Assembly: GCA_900708905.1 (NCBI GenBank)
Contig: CAADRB010000013.1
Coordinates: 2,959,478-3,023,477 of the forward strand
From: Hymenolepis diminuta
Taxonomy: Eukaryota; Platyhelminthes; Cestoda; Cyclophyllidea; Hymenolepididae
Direction: 5' to 3'
DNA: 64,000 bases
Shown here: positions 26,086 to 36,501 of the stretch, in pieces
How positions within the stretch are numbered: position 1 is the stretch's first letter
Layout: every line of letters begins with the position of its first letter
Program-made: the position numbers and the translations under genes
Notes under the pieces: generated by a model
The model's input: only the letters and a program-made list of their open reading frames with translations
Databases searched by the model: none
What the model was told of the DNA's origin: nothing

Positions 26086-29000
26086 AAGAGTAAAACGTAG
26101 GAGCAGATATATGGCAAGAGTCATTCCGAGTCGCTGCGTCCTTTTTATTTTACTAGCAAAATACATACGTTATTGACGAGTACAAAACCTTAACCAATAT
26201 TCTCCAAGTTAAACCTTTGAAAACAGCTCAAATGAATACGTAAACGCAAAAAATGAAATGTTATCAAACGAGCTTAATGAACATTGCTCAAAAGAAATGT
26301 AAAAAGTTTTTCGGGAATCCTTCACCTTCTTGAAATAGCTCGGGAAGATACTGGACCATCATCTCTGCTGTGAATGAAGTGGTGCATATAGCAGAACGCG
26401 CATAAATTATGGAGCCAGACGCGTGGACAAAATCAGAATCAGAGGTGAATCACGCGTGAGATTCGTCACATTAACTCCTCCCCTGATTATTTCATGCAGC
26501 TTCAAGCTGAGGTTTTCCGCCATTATTTTCAACAGACAAGTTCATAGTGGTAACCAAGGCTTCATTTGAAGTCCAGAGACGAAAACAAGACATCTGAATT
26601 GATTTTATGCCAAGGTACCGAAAGGAACTTTAGTACACTTAAGTTTTACAACGCTTGCAAAGTCGTAAATTCCTACCATACTTTATCACAAATTTGGGGC
26701 AGTTAAAACGGCCATGAACTTCTTCCAAGACCCACACGGTTTCAATGTAACTGAATTCATAGAATTTCTTTGACAGACCAAATTTTTGGCAACGTTCATA
26801 TTCGATAGGACCCAGCTTCCTAACGAACTCTTATTTTCTTATTCCACTTGGCAAGATCCACTGTGAACACATTTGTTTATTATACTAAGACCCTGATTTA
26901 GGATCATGAATGAACTGAGGAACATTTTCAGTGAAATCAGCAACTGCAGGATCGAGAATTTCAACAGAGGCAGAAGGTTTAATAAAATAAAGTGGAGAAA
27001 GGGAGGACATAGATGTAATAGAAGAATCCACATGCCTAGATTCTTCAAAAGCCAAAAGGGATTTACTTCCATAGATAGACTGTTGAAAATCTCAAACAAC
27101 TGCGAAAAATCCATTGATTGTTGATAGACTAGTTAAACTTTGGGTTTCGGCGCTGTAGGAAATGTCAGATAATTAAATTATTGCTGGTTGCCACTTGCTA
27201 TAACTTTAGAAGCCTCCCAAATAGCCAAAATTCCCCGATTTGAATAATATACACAGGATTAAGCAAACTTCTACTTTCTGATTATGTCCAGTCATGACCC
27301 ACAATTTTAGTGTACTTTAACAATTATGTAAAATTACTAATAATAAATAATAAAATTAATAAACATGCAAAATTTTTACTTTTCGATAAAAATATTCCGT
27401 TTTATCCAACAGGGTACTAACGTAATTATAGCTTAAGGTTTCCCAGTGGGAAGACTTGGTTTCCAGATATGAGAACGGACTGACAGGAATCAAGAAAGCT
27501 AGTACCCGGAGAACAAATTCACTTGACAAATTTTTTAGGAAAAAATTCGGCCTACCTGATTAACTATTACTATTACTCACTTACATATCTGTTGTAAAAT
27601 TATCTGATGATTTCTCTGCAGTGCAGCGGAAGCGCAAGCCGACTTTAATCAAGATAAGTTATACTTTCGGAATTATCTGAAATAGTTTCTGGATCACACC
27701 GATTGAGAATATAATTCACTCACAACGCCTCCAAATAAGAATTAATCGTCGAAAAGAAGGGAAGGGGGGGAGGGAGGTATGTAGGGAAATTTGCTAAATT
27801 CTCATACCAGAAAAAAAACAAATGACTTCTGTAACACCCACGTAAATCAGATTTTTTCATCTATTTACTATCATGGCAAAACATTGACCGAGAACGTGTC
27901 TGGCCATCAAAAATTGAAGCTAAGAAGGTTTGTGGAGTGTGAAAATTTTGCTGTCCTCATGATCCAGTTTAAAAAGTTGTGATAGCCATTTTTAACAATA
28001 AATCCCACCACCTGGCTCTCCAATATTTAAGAAAACCTATTGCCACCTAGCTTAATTTTTGGAAAGACGCAAAGCCAGTTAAAATATCATCATTCAATAT
28101 TATTTCCCACTTTCTTAAGCGTCCAACAAGTGCTTTCCTGTTTCTCAATATTGCCCTAGACTCAAATAATTTGGCTCCATCACCATAAGTGAGTCTTAAA
28201 GCCGCCACAACGCTGATAAGACCGGCGACATAAAATAAAGGCCTAAATAAAATTCTTTAATCTTTAGTTTTATCTACTTGCCGTTACATATTTGTGTTTA
28301 AATGCAAATTTTCTTTCCTTATTTGTATTCCAGTAAACAGAAATGAAACGAGACATATCTCAAAAAAGTTATTTTTAGGCTGTCGCCGGAAAAACCTACT
28401 TTGAACACTAATAAGAGGCAAAATTTTCTGATTTTGTTTGAAAATCCCGTGAGCAAACCTACCTACTTCTCCCCTAGAAATACTAGACATCAATAAAAAG
28501 AGAATAAAGAAGATATATAATATGTATATAAAGACATGATTATAATAAAGCTATCGAACGATTCGATTAAAACTTGAACTAAGTTCATCTCACTTTCCCA
28601 AATAAGAAATTTAGTGCAAGAAATTTGAAATACGACCTTTTCCGTTGAAAATGAACAAAATATTACACCTTTTAGGAATACAGTCAATTGCCCCGAGAAT
28701 ATTTGAAAAGGAGTTGGATGCTTGAAACATCTGTTACCTTCAGTCCTTGGAGAGTTAGTTCTAAGTGATAATTACCTCCTTTAAAACTTCTAATGAAGGT
28801 CATTTTTAACTAGCAACATAAAGACTTCAACGATAATTCTTAATGAAAAGTTGAGTTAATGAGAAAAGACTGATGCATATTTCTAAATTAGAGTTGAATC
28901 AAGAACATTAACCACTAGACAAAAAGCACCCTTCCCATGCTGAAAACTGATTAACTCATAAACGGCTAGCCAGGCAAAGATTCTGTGGAAAATCACCCTC

Positions 29001-30117
29001 TATGCAAGTCCGACGTAAATAGAACATAAGTAGTTTTATTGCGTACTACAAATCAAGTTTCCCATTGACCACTGAGTGAAAACACTGCAACCATAAAAGA
29101 CACACAAATTTCTCCTCTTTTCTTCCAATCAAGAAAATTGAATAGGTCTTTGAGCAAATGTTTTGTGATTAGAGAGAGTGGGGCGGAAAGCATAAAATCC
29201 TGCTTATAAAACGGGTGCACACTTGCCAGAACCGATAAAATTCAGGACCTCGCTTCCCCACCGGCATTGATAAAATACGAAATTCGAAAAAATGGGTGGA
29301 AAAATGATATCTCTTTGTCTAAATTTTTGGGTTAGCAAGAAGCAGAATGGGGTTTTTTGGTTCAAATTAAGGATTTCAACTAATTTAGTATCTGCTCCGG
29401 TTTTAAAGGACACAAATGACAACACTCAAAACTTTTCATAAGATTTCTAAACCAAGATACATTTATTCAGCCTTTTATTTTGACGGTCGATAAAATTTGG
29501 CTCTCATTAGAAATCATTTCACAATTAATTGTAATATCTATATTCAAAAAGAAATCTTTCTTGAGTAGAGTTTTGAGTATACAATTTTGAGAAAAATCTG
29601 ACAGTATTTAACGCACTTGGGTTCTAATCATACAAAGTAAAGAATCTTTCTACACCGATATAAAATTCAGTCCTCAGGTAGTCTAGCAATCAAAGGTCAT
29701 AGAATCGTTACTCTTTGGTGGACATCCAATGAAAAGCATGACCAACTCTGTCAGTTAACTTGGTTAAATCGGTATCGCCGAATACAGACTTCTGGTTAGG
29801 AGGACTCCGGAATGAAATTGTTCCATCCAAGCTTTCCAACAATGTGCTTAAAATTAATAAATTGGATATCGAATATGACTGTTTTTGAGTCAGTTTAGTA
29901 AATAGTAAATAATAGATCGTATAATGATAAGCAAAGAATGACAAAGAGAACACATTGTATTCTGATAGATGGTAGCTCTACTGCATTTCTTTCATTTTCA
30001 GAAGGATGTCAAAAAATGTCACTACATTTAAATATTAGATAAATTCGTAATAACTTCCAAGCCCATTTAGGAAAGCATTTTCCAAGACACATTTTGGACA
30101 TCGCGATGGCATCTTAA

Positions 30118-30290
30118 AGCCACCGTGGTGAGAAACTCAAGTACTTCTAACCCTTTTATTAGGCTGATTTAACCAGTGGAGTTGGTTATTCCGCGTAATG
30201 GGTGTGCAACGGTGGGCATCAAACCCGAGCACAGTAATAATATATAAACTCCCAAGTCAATCGGGAGAAGTGCTCACAGCACTTAATCTG
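30118..30290 (-). repeat. SINE family A, tandem copy 1
   Basis: Plus-strand text runs GTGAGAAACTCAAGTACTTC, then TTTAACCAGTGGAGTTGGTT, then GGTGGGCATCAAACCCGAGC. That is tail, body and head in minus orientation. It is followed within about 10 bp by a second copy in the same orientation. Confidence 0.6.
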
Positions 30291-30299
30291 AAGTTATCC

Positions 30300-30452
30300 T
30301 AGAGAAACTCACATTCTACCACCTCCCTTGTTGACCAGAATTAGCCAAGGCGATTGGTCACTTACACTACTGGATTTGCACCGATGGGCATCAATCTTGT
30401 GACCTCTGACTTGGCAGGCGTGCATGATGACCATGTTGAGAGGTTGGTCATG
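30300..30452 (-). repeat. SINE family A, tandem copy 2
   Basis: This is one of the better-preserved copies. The plus-strand blocks are AGAGAAACTCACATTCTACC, TGACCAGAATTAGCC, CCGATGGGCATCAATCTTGT and CTCTGACTTGGCAGGCGTGC. The head (read on the minus strand) includes a tRNA-like start before the GCACGCCTGCC block. Confidence 0.65.
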
Positions 30453-30976
30453 CCATCTTGTGTATTTATCATTAATCTAATTAATTAGCCCAACAACATT
30501 AATTAGATATCAAACGTGACTTGCTCGAACTTTACCATTTAGTATCTACGGATAAGCTCCCATGAAAATTGATCATTCCCCACCGCAGCGAAGTTATTCT
30601 CAAAATTTTCCATCCATTCGGCACTAATGGTGGCGTCAGGTTATAATATCAATCATGATGACTTAATTGCTTTTCTCCGACAACTGCCATTTTGCTTCAA
30701 TTAAAATAGTTTAATGAAAACTTATCTTCACTGAGATCAAGAATTTCTCTTATAGCATGAGGAAAATGCAAATAAGATGTGATGGAATGCGAAAATTTTG
30801 CAACAGACGAACTCAAACGCTTTTTAATGATTTTTATTTTAAAAAACACGGACGGTACCTGATTTCTGACATTTTTAGCTTGTACAAACTACTTGATCTG
30901 CAACTATGAAAACGGGATAGACACAATCTTATAAACTTGTAGAATTCTGCTTTTAAACGAATTAGAAACACGAATA

Positions 30977-31046
30977 NNNNNNNNNNNNNNNNNNNNNNNN
31001 NNNNNNNNNNNNNNNNNNNNNNNNNNNNNNNNNNNNNNNNNNNNNN
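30977..31046. other. Assembly gap (70 N)
   Basis: Seventy unknown bases in TRMT1 intron 3. True gap size is unknown. Confidence 0.99.
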
Positions 31047-33628
31047 ACGTAGCATTAGCAGCTTAGATGTGAAGCTTTACCGACACTATTAGTCAAGATT
31101 AAGTAATAAGTCCGGTTGTTTAAAGTTCGTATCGAGTATACGAATTAGACAAAAAGATACTTAACTTCCAAGTTCCTATGCATTGAAGAGAGCTCTATGA
31201 GGTTTTATGGATACATTTTCTATATTTCGACATTCTATCCCAGGTTTGATCTATTTCTAAAGGCAATACTTATGGAAACATTCTCTCTACTTTTCGTTTA
31301 GCAGCCTCAAATTTGGAATAATCATAAAATATAAAAATAAGAAGGGTGGTTACGTAGCCAATTTCTTCTTTTCACGCTTGTTGTATCTAATAGGCAAATT
31401 TTTAAGCTAAAAGGACTCATGTGTTCGAGTAGTACTACCACGACGAATGCTTGGTAAAAATCACATTGCATACCACAAATTTCAGCTCGTTTCCAATAAT
31501 CACTCCGTATCCTTGAGAGTGGAATAAACAAAGCCACTAACCCTATAAACTTGTATAGTTACAAATCTACAACTTCTTTGCAACTAATTGTATTATAATT
31601 GCCTATTGAAATACGTGATTATCAAAGCATACATGAATGCGAAGACCAAATATCTCAAGCCGAACTTATTATTATATCATTATGAACCATGGTGAGGCAA
31701 AATATTGGGTAACAATACGGTCCATTAAAGGATGGGAATCAAGAAAATTTGATAATAAAGTACGGGTATCGAAAGATTTTTACTTCATTTAATTTTTGGA
31801 TTCGGACCGCACAAATAGATCTCTACTTCATGCTCCAAAACTCAAATTTCATGGCTTGTTGTCTGGACTACCGAACAATTCTCGTCCACGATGTCCGGTA
31901 ATTATTGACTTGTTGATTAATTAGGATAGTTGATTGACACTTAATTTTTCACTCCCAAGGCCTAGAAACCAGGATAGCATTAGATGACCTTAAGCTGTTT
32001 ACATGATCTTAACACAGAGGAACTGATCAGAGTTTACTCAAGCCGAAATGGTCGTCTTCACTATCTTTCACCTCAAGCAAGTGTAATAACATAAACGTAC
32101 TCATCTTCTTTTCCATATTTTACCAACTATTCAATTAATTTTACCAAATTTTGGCAACAAGTAATATATTTAGAAGCAGTTAAAAATTCATAAACACCCA
32201 TCTAATTTTTAAACTTAAAGAATAATAACTAAAAGAGCATTATAAATTGTTTCATAATACATTAACAGGGCTTCCAGAAAATCAATTATCCGTCGGAAAC
32301 CTAATTAAGCTTTAACCAAAAGGGAGTGAAAATTTCCCAACCGCCCGGAGGGTGAATTTAGACAATAAACACAAAGTTTATTTTGACTACGAATCAGAAG
32401 AGAGCCAGTTATATAAAGAGCGTGGGAATTTACTTTGGTTTTAGAATGATTTATGAGATGACTGGGTGGCAACGAACTAAATATTTTTTCCATCAAAACG
32501 ATCAAGTAAGCACATTTGAAACTAATTATTAGAAACGAATTAACTAAATACCGAACATTATTGCAGCCTACAATCAGCGCTTCCTACTACTAACTGGAAC
32601 GTCCATGGCACTAGGCAACTAATCGAAGGGTTAAACGACTCATCTTAGAACAGTTTACCTACCTACTTCGATGTACCAAAACTCAAAATTCCGAAGAGAC
32701 AATGGGGATATACGATTCTAAACTTACAAACAAACAAAAGTGTTTGGAATATACAAACAAATTATAGCAAATTTACATAACTTTGCATAATGCCAAAGAA
32801 TTAGGAAAGAATTCCTGAGACAATTATGATACAAGGATACAAAATTAACGCACGTCGTTTGATTAGTGTCAAGTTGGAAAAGAATAAGCGAAAAGATTGG
32901 AAAATTAAACTTACTAGATGCGTCAATTTTGACATTATATAATTGCTTTCAGGGATTTGAAATTTTTCGATTAACGAAATATCATTTTATGGTTTACGAA
33001 GTGACTTTTTAATTCGACAAGGAAAAGGTGGAAATTACACGAGAAAATATGAAGTTCTAATTAGAACCAGAATTTATATACGAAAACTTATATTTATCTG
33101 CGCATTTTAGTTAGAGATTAAGAATTCAATTGAACGTTTCGGAGCGATATATTTCTTGTAATACATTGAAGAGAAACGTGCCGCAACGCTAACTACGGAC
33201 AGAGAACATTCTCAAGCCTCAATGAAAAGAAAGCCGCATTTACTTTTTTCTTTCTTGAGCAATTTTAACTATTAATATTAGTCATGTCATTCACGAGATA
33301 TGTCTCGAACCTGTGAGTTCTGAATTGACAAACGTGCAAGTTAAGGACACATCATCTGTAAACGCATTGAAATCAGGAAACAACAGACAAGAATTCAACA
33401 ATTCAATGAAAATATGGACAGTAGGACGAATAAAGCAGTCGAAAACCAAATTCAAGTTGGCTTTTGAATAATAAACAGTCAAATCATCAGTTAAATATGG
33501 TGAAATGAAATCCATAAAACATCCTGCATTTTTATATACTTAAAATCCGAAGTGAGGGTTCGTTTATTAGGTAGGATTTACTTTAAATACCTCATTAAAA
33601 TTAAAAAGTAAATAGATGAAGCACATAC

Positions 33629-33814
33629 TTGGCAACCAATGCAGGAGTAGACAACAGCCAGTCGACGCGCAATACGTTTGACATCTGAAGCACTGGTCCG
33701 TACCCTCACGAATACTCGAGCATAGAAGTCGATAGAGAGTGAGAGCAGAGGCTCAATGACTTTGTCATGACGACTTGCCGCTTGTTGAATTGCATGCAAA
33801 AGCAATCGTAGTCC
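33629..33814 (-). CDS. TRMT1: TRMT1 exon 3: DFYxRVFVRV segment and first zinc CxxC
   Basis: This exon encodes residues 231-292, phase 0 at both ends (62 codons). The acceptor is TTTAG just above 33814 and the donor is GTATGT at 33623-33628. It contains the family block PLLSLSIDFYARVFVRV (252-268) and ends with CIGCQ, giving the first CxxC pair (C288, C291). In human TRMT1 the matching CVGC is followed at once by a FHLQRLG segment. Here that segment (FYLQRLG) lies 10.8 kb away in exon 4, which supports the exon-exon join. An imperfect inverted repeat lies in the short upstream intron (see findings). Confidence 0.93.
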
Positions 33815-33946
33815 CTAAATATATATAAATTGAGCCTACTTAAATTTACATCAGTAGGCTTATATATAGGACAGGGACTCGATCAACTTATACAAGCACA
33901 CTTACTTAAAATGTATCAGTAGCTAAACACTAAATAAATCAAATAC

Positions 33947-34139
33947 CTGTTCGTGTTGAGCTGCCATCTTGATAGCCACACCTCCGTACTTGCCGTAGGC
34001 TGTACCAGCAGCACTGCCACATAAAACAGCCATGTCGGTGCAGGTAACACAGAGAAGACCACCGTTGAAGAGACACTGGACAGCGGAGTCGAGGAAAGGA
34101 CTGGCTGTACCGTATGGATCGACATCCACCATGTTAAAC
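33947..34139 (-). CDS. TRMT1: TRMT1 exon 2: SAM-binding/catalytic DPYG segment
   Basis: This exon encodes residues 166 (split codon) to 230. It starts after a CTAG acceptor at 34140-34143 and ends at a GTATTT donor (33941-33946). The first base completes a Lys codon begun in exon 1, then 64 codons follow. It contains the diagnostic Trm1 motif DVDPYG (171-176) and the highly conserved GGLLCVTCTDMAVL block, then a KYG segment that also matches TRMT1. The reading frame stays open past the donor for a few codons into the intron, but the family alignment and the phase of exon 3 both put the boundary at HEQ. The intron on its 3' side is only 132 bp. Confidence 0.93.
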
Positions 34140-36004
34140 CTAGTTATAAGAGAAAAACTTAAAACTGCAAGAGTAAATTTTAGGACAAGGATCAAGCAGT
34201 CGTGACATTTGAATGGTTTGCTCGGCGAATTGCTCAGGAAAATCCCACAGCCAAATTACAATCAAGAAAACCGCCCCAGTTCTCTTAATTTGAGACTTAT
34301 TACAGGCCACCTGGTACCAATGACTAAAAAGCAAGAGGTCGTGGCTAAAGCACATCAATTAAGACGTTGAGGAAGTCTTTATTGTGAACAGTTTAGCTCG
34401 TTCACATATATGGGGTCACGAAATAATGCAGATGGGATGCCGTAAGTCGAAATATCCGTAGCGAAACCCGTAAAACTCCGACCCATATCCACAATTATTT
34501 GTCAAAATAAAACCAGGGTTCATCGAAACCTTCATGAAACTACACCCTTTTATACAATACTAACAGTGCCCGATTCTTAATACTGCGAAAAGATCAATGT
34601 TCGAACTACACCCTCGCAGAACCGTGTCATGAGAAAACCAGCGGCCAAGCTTCAACAAAGAAGATTTCATCTTTGAGCTGCGATGCCAAGTCTCTCCAGT
34701 TCACTTTCCCTAAAACTTCTTTCGAGTCATTAGATATCGGGGAGAACAAAAAAGAAGGCATTATTATCAACGTACGCCTATTTTGAATAATCGGCTACAT
34801 ATTAGGAGAATTGCATACACGCAGATTAGCTAAGCCATGCTTTACTGGGTTCTATAAAAGTCAAACTATTGTAAAGACGTTAATCAAAAGTCTTTAAGAA
34901 ATCTCCAATAGTTGATATTCAAGTGGAGTGCCCAATAAATACCTAGACTTGGTCAATAACCCACCTCCTAAATATTCTGCCTATACAAGATATTTAATTT
35001 CGTTCATTAACATAAAACAAGGCGATATACATTTACTATCTTATGTCAAACTTTACAAGTGCACCAGGCTGCTAATTAAATTCATATCAATACGAACATA
35101 AAATTACTTTTTTCATCAGGTAACTAGACAATGCACATAATGTATAAGTATAGCATGGTTTATAATAAAGTCAAATATAATCAGTCTGCGATAGCCACTA
35201 AATCTACACTATGGCTAGAGTTTCTCAGATCCAGGAGGAAGAATACGGAAAATACATTTGCTAATGTATATTTAGATACCTAAGACAAGATTTGCTGTCT
35301 GATCAGCTAGTAATACAGCAGTAGTGAGACTGTATTCCCTCGTACAGAAAGTCAGTAATCGATAATTCATTGTATGAGGAGCGAAGTTTGCGGACTTCGC
35401 GTAGATGCATCGAAAATGTTTGATCCAACTTCCTAACACCTTCCCATCTTTTTTCAATTCGTTTGATTTCTGTTTTCTACCACAACTCTGTCTTTGTACC
35501 TTACTGTGTAGTGCGGATAGTAAAAAGTTGGAAGGTTGATAGCTTAGCTGCTCATCGAATCTGAAGACAAATTGTTTAAGCCACTATTCTCTTTCACAAT
35601 TCTAAGTAACCCCACACAAAAAATATATCAACTTTTAGGAAATAAACAATTATCATTTTCAAAATAAGCATTATAGGTAAATCAGAAATAAATTTGTGCA
35701 CTAAAAATTATAAAACATCACAAATTGAAAACGGAGTGATTATCAAGCCAAGGTGATTGGGAAAATGACACAGTATCGGTTAGTATATACATGCAAATTT
35801 TTTGTCCCTTCACTATAAACAAAGCAGAAATGTGACACAGTGGAGTGATTACCTATGTTAGAAGTGAAAGGAAAGACATGAATTACAGAAAATGATGTAA
35901 TAGCAGGTGCGGAAAATTTAACAATTGGGATCAGTATTTACATGGAAGAGAATGTGCAAAAAATGTCCAACACCATAAAATTAGTGTTAAAAAATGCAAC
36001 TCAC
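34140..36004. other. TRMT1 intron 1 (1.9 kb)
   Basis: Non-coding between exons 1 and 2. A minus-strand frame at 35272-35457 begins KKDGKV, faintly like a retroelement polymerase, but is too weak to call. Confidence 0.75.
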
Positions 36005-36501
36005 TTGTCCTTGATGGATTTGTGCATTAACAAGACGGCATCAGCACAAGAGGGCCTAATAATATCCTCAACTGCGTTTAGTTTTGCGTTTTCAGTTATC
36101 ATTTTGGTCGCTTCTGGATCCAGATCGTTTGTAACGATCTTAGATAGCATTGGAATTTCATTTGCGAATCGGACAGATCGAAGGCCGGATGCGGCCAGGG
36201 CTTCCAGAATCGACAATCCGGGATAATTAATTGATTCTGGCTGAGTATCACTTGGTTTCATTTTGCCTTTGTTGATAAATTCTTGAAAATGTACTTTTGC
36301 ATAATGTTTCATTACAGCTATTGTAAGATCACGATTGAACTCTTGAACAGGGTTGTAAAATACACCTTCAGGTAAATTGACAGTCGCAGATCCTTCTTTG
36401 ACTGACATTGTTTGATTAAGAATTGACAATGGTGCTTTAAAAGATGTGAATATACGAATTCTTGAATCTATTAAGATGGATGATAATCGCCTAATAAACA
36501 T
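36005..36501 (-). CDS. TRMT1: TRMT1 exon 1: tRNA (guanine26-N2)-dimethyltransferase, N-terminus
   Basis: Trm1-family enzymes use S-adenosylmethionine to dimethylate guanosine 26 of many tRNAs in the nucleus/cytosol and in mitochondria. This exon encodes residues 1-165 plus two bases. Visible family blocks are FYNPVQEFNRD (48-58), the glycine-containing SAM-binding stretch ALAASGLRSVRFA (101-113) and NDLDPEA (125-131). The start is ATG at 36499-36501, with an in-frame TGA five codons upstream (GAT, CAC and others between). The donor is GTGAGT at 35999-36004. Residues 1-31 are rich in Arg, Ser, Ile and Phe with little acidic charge, like a mitochondrial presequence, and a second in-frame Met is at residue 32. 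Two start sites giving mitochondrial and nuclear forms are known for yeast Trm1; here that is an inference. Confidence 0.93.

Larger units (their letters stand above)
22840..33628. other. TRMT1 intron 3 (10.8 kb)
   Basis: It contains the gag relic, family B fragment, three SINE copies, a G-rich tract at 27760-27777 and an N gap. The rest shows no gene I can support. Confidence 0.75.
6547..36501 (-). other. TRMT1: TRMT1 gene span, 5 exons found, 3' end missing
   Basis: This is the span of a split gene whose exons are listed separately. Five exons join in phase across GT-AG introns: 36005-36501 (ends with 2 nt of a codon), 33947-34139, 33629-33814, 22629-22839 and 6547-6760. The introns are 1865, 132, 10789 and 15868 bp, and a fifth starts at 6546. 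The joined product is 433 residues and follows the order of vertebrate TRMT1: N-terminal FYNPVQEFNRD block, SAM-binding region, DPYG motif, zinc cysteines, and the EELPD region. The part expected next in the family (the conserved KTDAP/WDI segment) was not found between 1 and 6546, so the 3' end is probably outside the window. A complete GPCR gene sits in the fourth intron on the same strand. Confidence 0.88.

Noticed and set aside
26639..26829. Minus-strand frame with LGPIEYERCQKFGLSKKFYE and a Cys-rich end
   Set aside because: About 60 codons, no start, no splice logic and no family recognised. It may belong to the retroelement debris near the gag relic.
35272..35457. Minus-strand frame beginning MKKDGKVLGSW, faintly like a retroelement polymerase
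   Set aside because: The expected following motifs are not visible; too weak to annotate.
35942..36226. 94-codon plus-strand frame
   Set aside because: Antisense to TRMT1 exon 1; no independent support.
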